From the NCBI RefSeq assembly GCF_012767755.2, contig NZ_AP023189.1, positions 5,830,001 through 5,894,000 on the forward strand: a stretch of 64,000 nucleotides of DNA. Direction: 5' to 3'. The position numbers were made by a program, and so were the translations under genes. The notes under the pieces are model-generated. The model saw only the letters and a list, made by a program, of their open reading frames with translations, searched no databases and was not told the origin of the DNA. Below, piece by piece: positions 55,958-64,000 of the stretch. The DNA is from Pseudomonas tohonis (GTDB taxonomy: Bacteria > Pseudomonadota > Gammaproteobacteria > Pseudomonadales > Pseudomonadaceae). Numbering within the stretch: the stretch's first letter is position 1; every line of letters starts with the position of its first letter.

Positions 55958-56518
55958 ATGTTCCGCCGTCTGTTCATCGCTTCCGCCCTCCTGCTCCTGG
56001 CCGCCTGCCAGAGCTACGAGATCAACCGCGACTTCGACCGCAACCGCGACTTCGCCGCCTACCGCAGCTGGAGCTGGAAGGAGCCCGCGCTGCAGTACAG
56101 CCCCGACGACCCGCGCATCAAGAGCGACCTCACCGAGCAGCGCATCCGCGAGGCCGTGGCCCAGCAGCTCGACCAGCGCGGCCTGCGTCCCGCCGCCAAC
56201 GGCGCGGCCGGGGACCTCAAGGTGCAGAGCTGGCTGATCGTCGACGATCGCCAGCAGCAGGTGACCACCGGCTACGGCGGCTACTGGGGCGGTTACTGGG
56301 GCAACTACTGGGGCGGCCCGGCGATGACCGAGACGCGCACCTACGATTACAAGGTCGCCACCCTCCAGGTCGACCTCTACGACGGCAAGGACGGCAAGCT
56401 GGTCTGGCGTGGCAGCGCCGGGCAGATCATGCGCACCGACCCGCCGACCCCGGCCGAACGCGAAGCCGCGATCCGCGAGACCGTCGCCAAGGTCCTCGCC
56501 CAATACCCTCCGCAATGA
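55958..56518 (+). CDS. DUF4136 lipoprotein, paralogue
   Basis: 186 residues. Lipobox LLLAAC (Cys about 16), DUF4136 domain with FAAYRSWSWKEPALQY and IREAVAQQLDQRGLRP, and ending VWRGSAG ... IRETVAKVLAQYPPQ. A low-complexity insert GYGGYWGGYWGNYWGG (residues about 107-122) distinguishes it from its neighbour. AGAGGAGA precedes the ATG. The pair probably arose by tandem duplication of an old gene. Confidence 0.87.
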   Translation: MFRRLFIASALLLLAACQSYEINRDFDRNRDFAAYRSWSWKEPALQYSPDDPRIKSDLTEQRIREAVAQQLDQRGLRPAANGAAGDLKVQSWLIVDDRQQQVTTGYGGYWGGYWGNYWGGPAMTETRTYDYKVATLQVDLYDGKDGKLVWRGSAGQIMRTDPPTPAEREAAIRETVAKVLAQYPPQ

Positions 56519-56528
56519 CCGAGCACCG

Positions 56529-57020
56529 ATGACCGCACTCAGCCACCGCCCCGCCCAGGCCGCCGATCTCGACGAGGTCGTCGGCTTCCCCCAGGACCGC
56601 GACGAACTGTTCTTCTGCTACCCCAAGGGCATCTGGCCGCTCACCGTCGGCCAGCTCGCCGCCGTGATGGCCGAGCGCCGCGACAACACCGTGGTGCTGC
56701 TGGAGGGCCGCGTCGCCGGCTTCGCCAACTTCTACCAGTGGCAGCACAACGACTTCTGCGCCCTCGGCAACCTCATGGTCGCGCCCTGGGCGCGGGGCCA
56801 CGGCGTGGCCCAGTACCTGGTCGGCGTCATGGAGAACCTCGCCCGCGAGCACTACCACGCCACCCGCCTGCGCATCTCCTGCTTCAACGCCAACGCCGCC
56901 GGGCTGCTGCTCTATGCCCGCCTGGGCTACCAGCTCAACGGCATCGCCGAGCGCCAGGACCCGGACGGCCGTCGCGTCGCCCTGGTGCTGATGGACCGCG
57001 CACTGACCCCGAGCGACTGA
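56529..57020 (+). CDS. GNAT family N-acetyltransferase
   Basis: 163 residues. Acetyl-CoA binding motif A LMVAPWARGHGVAQYLV (Q/RxxGxG/A, residues about 83-99), then ISCFNANAAGLLLYARLGYQ. The substrate is not evident. Starts ten bases after the lipoprotein stop. Weak ribosome binding site. Confidence 0.85.
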   Translation: MTALSHRPAQAADLDEVVGFPQDRDELFFCYPKGIWPLTVGQLAAVMAERRDNTVVLLEGRVAGFANFYQWQHNDFCALGNLMVAPWARGHGVAQYLVGVMENLAREHYHATRLRISCFNANAAGLLLYARLGYQLNGIAERQDPDGRRVALVLMDRALTPSD

Positions 57021-57040
57021 ACGCCATGCCAGGAACAGGG

Positions 57041-57661
57041 ATGACCCCGCCAGCCGATGAACCCACCTTCGACGGCACCCACTGGAGCAATGCAGACAGC
57101 GACCGCATCGAGGTGGTCGACCCGGACCCCGACTGGCCCCGCCGCTACCGCGAGGAAGCCACCGCCATCAGCGACGCCCTGGCGATCCAGGGCATGCGCC
57201 TGGAGCACTTCGGCAGCACCTCGGTCCCCGGCCTCGCCGCCAAGCCGGTGATCGACATCCTCCTGCTGCCCCCGCCCGGCTACGACTGGCAGCGCCTGGT
57301 CGCCCCGCTGGAAGCGCTCGGCTACCAGTTCTGGCGCGACAACCCGGCCACCGACCGCATGTTCTTCGTCAAGGGCATGCCCCCCAGGGGCAGGGGCCGT
57401 ACCCACCACGTCCACGTGATGACCCAGGCCAACGCCGTGCGCCACCTGCTGTTCCGCGACCACCTGCGCAACCACCCCGAGGACGCCGCCGAATACGCCC
57501 GGGTCAAGCGCGACCTCGCCGAGCGCTTCCCCACCGACCGCGACGCCTACACCGACGGCAAGGACGAGGTGGTCGGCGCCATCCTCGGCCGCGCCACGGC
57601 GGCCATGCATGAAGCGGGCGGGATACAGGGTGGCGATGAAGGCGGGCCGGTGAGGGGCTGA
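57041..57661 (+). CDS. GrpB/UPF0157 family nucleotidyltransferase-like protein
   Basis: 206 residues. Conserved GrpB blocks: VVDPDPDWPRRYREEA, LEHFGSTSVPGLAAKPVIDILL (the GS-x-D-x-D-like nucleotidyltransferase pattern), and HHVHVMTQANAVRHLLFRDHLRNHPEDAAEYARVKRDLA. Function unknown although some fusions are with dephospho-CoA kinase. AGGAACAGG precedes the ATG at 57041; an ATG five codons earlier lacks a ribosome binding site. Confidence 0.87.
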   Translation: MTPPADEPTFDGTHWSNADSDRIEVVDPDPDWPRRYREEATAISDALAIQGMRLEHFGSTSVPGLAAKPVIDILLLPPPGYDWQRLVAPLEALGYQFWRDNPATDRMFFVKGMPPRGRGRTHHVHVMTQANAVRHLLFRDHLRNHPEDAAEYARVKRDLAERFPTDRDAYTDGKDEVVGAILGRATAAMHEAGGIQGGDEGGPVRG

Positions 57662-57770
57662 GATCGAAAGCCAAGTGAGGTGCTGACGCAGAAAAATGAA
57701 TCGGTGCCGACCATCGCTGCCGCGACATCACCTATGATCCGCTGCCCTCTCACAGGCAAGGATCGTGGCC

Positions 57771-58085
57771 ATGCTGGAATGGAACTCCCTCAACCTCAGG
57801 CAGCGCGTCTCGGTGCTCTGCCTTCTCGGCTTCGCCCTGACCTACGCGCTGATCACCCTGCCGTTCATCGCCGCCCTCGAAAGCCCGTCCATGGTGGTGC
57901 GCAGCCTCTGTGAATGGCTGGCCATCATCGCCCTGTTCAGCGCCATCGCACTCGACCCGATGTTCGTCAGGGGGCAACTGCTGCAACTCCGCCCCCGCCG
58001 CTTCCCGTTCGTCTGCAAATGCCTGTGGGTAGCGGTCATCCTGCTGTTCGGGCTGGGGAACATTGTCCGGCTCCTCGCCGGATGA
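57771..58085 (+). CDS. Small membrane protein, unknown
   Basis: 104 residues with three hydrophobic helices (about 13-35, 47-65, 84-102) separated by basic loops. No family recognised. AAGGA precedes the ATG by nine bases; a GTG two codons earlier is too close to it. Its stop overlaps a small ORF (ATGA). Confidence 0.65.
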   Translation: MLEWNSLNLRQRVSVLCLLGFALTYALITLPFIAALESPSMVVRSLCEWLAIIALFSAIALDPMFVRGQLLQLRPRRFPFVCKCLWVAVILLFGLGNIVRLLAG

Positions 58086-58195
58086 GTGCGGAGGCCTCCG
58101 CCAGCCCAATCCAATCAGGGGCGCGAGCCAATCGGGACATCGACGAGATCATCCGCTACCACCTGAGTGAAGACGCCGGGCACAGCCACCCTTGA
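58082..58195 (+). CDS. Possible 37-aa coupled small protein
   Basis: A short frame, MSAEASASPIQSGARANRDI then DEIIRYHLSEDAGHSHP, beginning in ATGA overlap with the membrane-protein stop. The composition (helix with acidic residues, His-rich end) is plausible for a protein, but it has no ribosome binding site of its own and no family. It may be a genuine coupled microprotein or chance. Confidence 0.35.
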   Translation: MSAEASASPIQSGARANRDIDEIIRYHLSEDAGHSHP

Positions 58196-60304
<2,109 letters not shown>

Positions 60305-60414
60305 GGGCAGCCGGCCGCTCCGCTCGAGGGGTTTCGCTTCGCTCCAGGCCATCCGACGAAAGCCACCAGCGCACGCACCTGGACCTAGGCCGGGTGCAAC
60401 CCGGCGGCTCCTTT

Positions 60415-60435
60415 CGCGGATGAATCCGCTCCCAC
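60415..60435 (+). repeat. REP element after fadH
   Basis: CGCGGATGAATCCGCTCCCA, the same 20 bases as at 33977-33996. It sits in a 180-bp gap together with a weaker arm GGGGTTTCGCTTCGCTCCAGG at 60327. Confidence 0.75.
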
Positions 60436-60486
60436 AGAAAAGCCCTGCCCCGGCACCACTCGTAACGTAGCCCGGGGCGCGCAGGC

Positions 60487-61386
60487 TCACAGGTCCCAGT
60501 CGGGGTCGTCCTGCAGGCGTTCGGCCAGGTGGTCGAGCAGCAGGCGCAGGGCCGTGGGCATCTGCCGGCGGGTGCCATAGAGGGCGTAGATGCCCAGCTC
60601 CTGGGGCTCGTAGCCCGGCAGCAGGGGGACCAGGGCACCGGAGCGCAGGTGCGCGGCCACCGAGTAGCGTGGCTGCAGGCTGATGCCCTGGTCGGCCAGG
60701 GTGGCCTCCAGCAGCACCATGGACTCATTGGCGCTGAGGCTGCCGTCCACCGGCACCGCGCAGGGTTCGCCGTCGCGGAAGAAGGCCCAGAGGCTGCGGC
60801 CGAAGAAGGAGTAGGTCAGGCAGTTGTGCCGGGCGAGGTCCTCGGGGCTGCGCGGCAAGCCATGGCGGGCGAGGTAGGCCGGGGTGGCGCAGACCACCGA
60901 GCGGCAGGTGGCGAGCTTGCGGGCCACCAGGTTGGGGTCGAGCTGGTTGGTGATGCGCAGCGCCAGGTCCACGCGCTCCTCGATCAGGTTCACCGCCTGG
61001 CTGCTGACCAGCAGGTCGACGCTCACGCCCGGGCAGTGCACCTGGAAGCGGCCGATCTCGTGCACCAGCCAGGCCTGCGCGAAGGACTGGCTGCAGGTGA
61101 CGCGCAAGCGCCCGCGCGGCGCCTCGCGGCTGTCCCGGCCCAGGTGCTGCATGGCCTCGGCCAGGGCGCAGAGCTCGCGACACTGCGGCAGCATCTGCTC
61201 ACCGGTGCCGGTCAGGCTCAGGCGCCGGGTGCTGCGATGCAGGAGGCGCGCGCCGGCCCACTCCTCGAGCGCGGCGAGATGGCGCGAGACCATCGCCCGT
61301 GACATTTCCAGGGCTTCGGCGGCGGCGGTCTGGCTGCCCCGCTCCACCACCTCGACGAAGACCCGCATGGCGGTTATCCGGTCCAT
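60487..61386 (-). CDS. LysR-type regulator
   Basis: 299 residues. HTH 1-60 (MDRITAMRVFVEVVERGSQT, SRAMVSRHLAALEEWAGARLLHR) and substrate-binding domain (90-295), the CrgA/DsdC-like pattern. Divergent from the MBL-fold protein gene by 101 bp; probable regulator of it. Confidence 0.86.
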   Translation of the reverse strand: MDRITAMRVFVEVVERGSQTAAAEALEMSRAMVSRHLAALEEWAGARLLHRSTRRLSLTGTGEQMLPQCRELCALAEAMQHLGRDSREAPRGRLRVTCSQSFAQAWLVHEIGRFQVHCPGVSVDLLVSSQAVNLIEERVDLALRITNQLDPNLVARKLATCRSVVCATPAYLARHGLPRSPEDLARHNCLTYSFFGRSLWAFFRDGEPCAVPVDGSLSANESMVLLEATLADQGISLQPRYSVAAHLRSGALVPLLPGYEPQELGIYALYGTRRQMPTALRLLLDHLAERLQDDPDWDL

Positions 61387-61487
61387 AAGAACGCTCGGAA
61401 TATGCAACAAACAAGTGCGGATTATGGCGTTTTTAGCTGCATTACGAGCAACTATCCTGGGCACCTCTTCCATCGAGGATTTTCGCA

Positions 61488-62369
61488 ATGGCCCCCTTCG
61501 CTTCCCTGCGCCGCCTGCTGGCCGGCGCCGCCCTGATCGCCGCCACCGGCAGCGCCCTGGCCCAGCCCCTGCAACTGCAGGTCTACAACCCCGGCGACAA
61601 GGCCGTGTTCCCGGTCACCTCGTCGCTGATCCTCGGCAAGCACGACGCCCTGCTGGTGGACGCGCAGTTCTCCAGCCACGAGGCCGACGAACTGGTGCGC
61701 CGCATCCAGGCCAGCGGCAAGCGCCTGACCACCATCTTCATCAGCCACGGCGACCCGGACTTCTACTTCGGCCTGGACACCCTGCTGCGCGCCTTCCCCG
61801 AGGCCAAGGTGCTGGCCACCGCGCCGACCATCGAGCACATCCAGGCCACCAAGGACCTGAAGCTCGCCTACTGGGGCCCGATCCTCAAGGACGGCGCACC
61901 CAAGGCCCTGGTGGTGCCGAAGCCGCTGGAAGGCGACAGCCTGGAGCTGGAAGGCCAGCACATCCAGGTGATCGGCCTGGACAGCGCCGACCCGGCCCAC
62001 ACCAGCCTGTGGGTGCCCTCGCTGCGCACCCAGCTGGGCGGCGTACTGGTGAGCGGCAACATGCACGTGTGGACCGCCGACTCGCAGAGCGCCGAATCGC
62101 GCCGCAACTGGATCGCCGCGCTGGACCGCATCGAAGCGCAGAAGCCCGAGCAGGTGATCCCCGGCCACTACCTGGGCGAACGCGCCGCCGGTCTCGACGA
62201 CCTGCGCTTCACCCGCGACTACCTGAAGGCGCTGGAGCAGGAACTGCCCAAGGCCAAGGACGCCGCCGCGCTGATCGCCGCCATGAAGAAGCGCTACCCG
62301 GGCCTGGCCGGCGAGGCCGACCTGGAGCTCAGCGCCAAGGTGCTCAAGGGCGAGATGCAGTGGCCCTGA
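61488..62369 (+). CDS. Exported MBL-fold hydrolase-like protein
   Basis: 293 residues. Signal peptide (SLRRLLAGAALIAATGSALA, cleavage about 25), then a metallo-beta-lactamase fold: TSSLILGKHDALLVDAQFS, altered metal motif ISHGDPDFYFG where HxHxDH would be, SGNMHVWTA and IPGHYLG. The second and third histidines of the HxHxDH motif are replaced by Asp and Phe. The role is unknown; export suggests a periplasmic substrate. Divergent LysR gene upstream. Confidence 0.82.
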   Translation: MAPFASLRRLLAGAALIAATGSALAQPLQLQVYNPGDKAVFPVTSSLILGKHDALLVDAQFSSHEADELVRRIQASGKRLTTIFISHGDPDFYFGLDTLLRAFPEAKVLATAPTIEHIQATKDLKLAYWGPILKDGAPKALVVPKPLEGDSLELEGQHIQVIGLDSADPAHTSLWVPSLRTQLGGVLVSGNMHVWTADSQSAESRRNWIAALDRIEAQKPEQVIPGHYLGERAAGLDDLRFTRDYLKALEQELPKAKDAAALIAAMKKRYPGLAGEADLELSAKVLKGEMQWP

Positions 62370-62437
62370 TGCGCTGACGGGCGACAGCCCGGGGGGCGGG
62401 CGGCATACTGTGCGCCCCCCGAAAACAGGAGATACCC

Positions 62438-62884
62438 ATGCCCAGTGCCTGGTGGCTGCTCGCCCTGCCCTTCATCGCCGGTGCCTTCCTGCCGTTGCAG
62501 GCCGGCATCAACGGCCTGCTGTCGAAGCAGGTTTCCAGCGTCATGAGCGCCGCGCTGATTTCCTTCCTGGTGGGCACCCTGGCGCTCTTCGCCGTGGCCG
62601 CCGTGCAGCGCGAGCTGCCCAGCTTCGCCGCGCTCAAGGGGCTCACCTGGTGGCACTGGAGCGGTGGCCTGCTGGGCGCCGTGTTCATCGCCACCGCCGC
62701 CTTCGCCGGCCCCCGCATCGGCGCCATGCTGTTCATGGCCCTGGTCCTCGCCGGCCAGCTGAGCATGGCCCTGGTGCTCGACCACTACGGCTGGGTCGGC
62801 TACCGCGAGGCGCCCATCAGCCTCGGCAAGATCGCCGGGATGGTGCTGATCATCGGCGGCGTGTGGATGATCCGCCGCGGCTGA
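62438..62884 (+). CDS. YdcZ/DUF606 DMT-superfamily membrane protein
   Basis: 148 residues, five hydrophobic segments. LPLQAGINGLLSKQVSSVMSAALISFLVGTL, HWSGGLLGAVFIATAAFAGPRIGAMLF and SMALVLDHYGWVGYREAPISLGKIAGMVLIIGG match PF04657. Half-size DMT proteins work as dimers. Poor ribosome binding site (CAGGAG 11 bases upstream). Confidence 0.86.
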   Translation: MPSAWWLLALPFIAGAFLPLQAGINGLLSKQVSSVMSAALISFLVGTLALFAVAAVQRELPSFAALKGLTWWHWSGGLLGAVFIATAAFAGPRIGAMLFMALVLAGQLSMALVLDHYGWVGYREAPISLGKIAGMVLIIGGVWMIRRG

Positions 62885-62966
62885 CGAACTGCGATAGCCA
62901 TGTGCTGCTATCGGCCGAGGAACGCGATAAGCTCTGCCGATCCAGCCGTATTTGTGATCACAGCAC

Positions 62967-64000
62967 ATGACTGACGCAGAGCTGCCGCAACACCCCGAGG
63001 GTTTCGCCCTCTGGCGCGAGATCCAGGACACCCGCATCCGCACGCGCCTCGGCGGCCTCTACTACCTGCTGGCCTGGCTGCTCGCCTGGCTGTTCAGCGC
63101 CACGCCCCTGCACTACCTCGGCCTCGGCCTCGCCGGCACCCTGTTCTTCGGCCTGATGCTGGCCGCGCGCATCCTCCACGTGCCGCCGAAGAACGGCTCG
63201 GAGCTGGAGCTGCTGGGCTGGCTCAACCGCCACTGGACGCTGATCCTCGCCACGTGCCTGGCCTGGGGCCTGGCCCACGCCTGGGTGCTGCTGACCCCCG
63301 ACTTCGCCGACTCGCGGATCATCGCCACCCTCAGCACCATCGCCTTCAGCACCGCCATGGCCTTCAACTTCGCCATGCGCCGGCGCCGCGCCGTGGTCGC
63401 CATCCTGCTGCTCTACCTGCCGGGCCTGATCGCCCTGGGCATCCACCCCGAGCCGCAGCGGGCCGAGCTGGTGACCCTGGCCTTCTACCTCAGCTACCTG
63501 GTGCTGGCGCTGTCACGCAGCCACCGCGAATACCTGGGCACCGTGGAACTGGAGCTGCAACTGCTGGAACAGCGCCAGCGCCTGGACGCCCTGAGCCGCA
63601 CCGACGGCCTCACCCAGCTGGGCAACCGCTACCAGTTCAACAACCTGTTCCCGGCCATGGTCGCCACCGCCTCGCGCCAGGGCTCGCCGCTGTCGCTGGT
63701 GCTCCTGGACATCGACTTCTTCAAGCGCATCAACGACGAGCACGGCCACGCCATGGGCGACCAGTGCCTGCAGCAGTTCGCCGAGCGCATGCGCGAGGTG
63801 TTCCGCCGCGACAGCGATGCGCTGCTGCGCCTGGGGGGCGAGGAATTCGGTGTGTTGATGCCCGACACCGGGCTGAAGCAGGCGTCCAAGCTGGCCGAGG
63901 ATTTCCGCCGCGACCTGGCGGCCAAGGGCCTGGTGCTCAAGGGCGAGCGCTTGCCGCTCACCGCCAGCCTCGGCGTCGGCTGCTACGACGGGCAGCGCGA
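62967..64000 (+). CDS. Membrane GGEEF diguanylate cyclase (cut by window end)
   Basis: At least 344 codons, no stop before the window ends. The N-terminal 185 residues hold about six membrane helices in three pairs (YYLLAWLLAWLFSATPLHYL; TLILATCLAWGLAHAW and so on), then a coiled segment (TVELELQLLEQRQRLD) and a GGDEF domain (SRTDGLTQLGNRYQFN; LDIDFFKRINDEHGH; LLRLGGEEFGVLMP). The active-site GGEEF is intact, so it should synthesise c-di-GMP. An ATG with no strong ribosome binding site. A GTGATCACAG palindrome-like sequence (62953-62962) precedes it. Confidence 0.88.
   Translation, partial: MTDAELPQHPEGFALWREIQDTRIRTRLGGLYYLLAWLLAWLFSATPLHYLGLGLAGTLFFGLMLAARILHVPPKNGSELELLGWLNRHWTLILATCLAWGLAHAWVLLTPDFADSRIIATLSTIAFSTAMAFNFAMRRRRAVVAILLLYLPGLIALGIHPEPQRAELVTLAFYLSYLVLALSRSHREYLGTVELELQLLEQRQRLDALSRTDGLTQLGNRYQFNNLFPAMVATASRQGSPLSLVLLDIDFFKRINDEHGHAMGDQCLQQFAERMREVFRRDSDALLRLGGEEFGVLMPDTGLKQASKLAEDFRRDLAAKGLVLKGERLPLTASLGVGCYDGQR

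Overview
The window reads as a chromosomal segment of a high-GC Pseudomonas-type gammaproteobacterium. Gene content and orientation match Pseudomonas blocks I know: the beta-alanine bau genes, a purine uptake block, and a cueR / HD-GYP / thiolase-FabG4-AraC block. Codon usage is strongly GC3-biased throughout. The intergenic spaces carry REP-like hairpins of the pseudomonad type. No rRNA, tRNA, CRISPR array, transposase or integrase was seen.

Layout. (1) 1-1.8 kb: a small helix-hairpin-helix protein, then an orphan phage-type BRO-N antirepressor. It is preceded by a C4-like antisense RNA that can pair with its ribosome binding site and followed by a 279-bp tandem duplication that leaves a broken copy of its 3' end. 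(2) 1.8-6.1 kb: bauC-bauB-bauA with divergent bauR (beta-alanine to malonate semialdehyde to acetyl-CoA). (3) 6.4-20.1 kb: a purine/nucleoside scavenging island with an NCS2 permease, RutR-like TetR, LysR, Tsx-like outer-membrane channel, ABC transporter (duplicated ATPase, two permeases, BMP-type binding protein), SDR, 2-oxoglutarate/Fe(II) oxygenase and an adenosine/adenine deaminase. Three of its transcription units carry GG-N10-GC promoters, two of them with the same 18-mer, pointing to sigma-54 (probably NtrC) control under nitrogen limitation. (4) 20.3-26.2 kb: yhhQ queuosine-precursor transporter behind a preQ1-I-like riboswitch, a MASE1-PAS-GGDEF cyclase, and a LysR/monooxygenase/oxidoreductase cluster.

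(5) 26.5-33.2 kb: an orphan 59-aa gene, a Bcr/CflA exporter, and an RND pump (inner-membrane and fusion subunits, no outer-membrane factor) with a divergent TetR. (6) 33.2-37.1 kb: a copper-efflux module (copZ, a small secreted protein, copA, cueR) with two CueR-type 19-bp-spacer promoters; copA lies between perfect inverted REP copies. (7) 37-46.4 kb: DMT exporter, bacterial ferritin, RIO kinase, LysR plus NAD(P)-binding protein, DUF2218, and a hybrid histidine kinase co-directional with an HD-GYP response regulator. (8) 46.5-54 kb: an approximately 400-bp intergenic repeat, AraC, bile-acid-symporter-like protein, and a thiolase / FabG4 / AraC / MaoC fatty-acid cluster. (9) 54-64 kb: MazG-like and CmoM, two DUF4136 lipoproteins, GNAT, GrpB, a small membrane protein with an overlapping 37-codon ORF, fadH, LysR, an MBL-fold protein, a YdcZ protein, and a GGEEF diguanylate cyclase cut by the window end.

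The most distinctive observations are the sigma-54 purine regulon, the preQ1 riboswitch, the C4/BRO locus with its duplication, the family of GTAGGGTG hairpins with compensatory stem changes, and a DnaA-box-like cluster at 11.7-11.95 kb. Functions come from motif recognition and remembered families; no database search was run.
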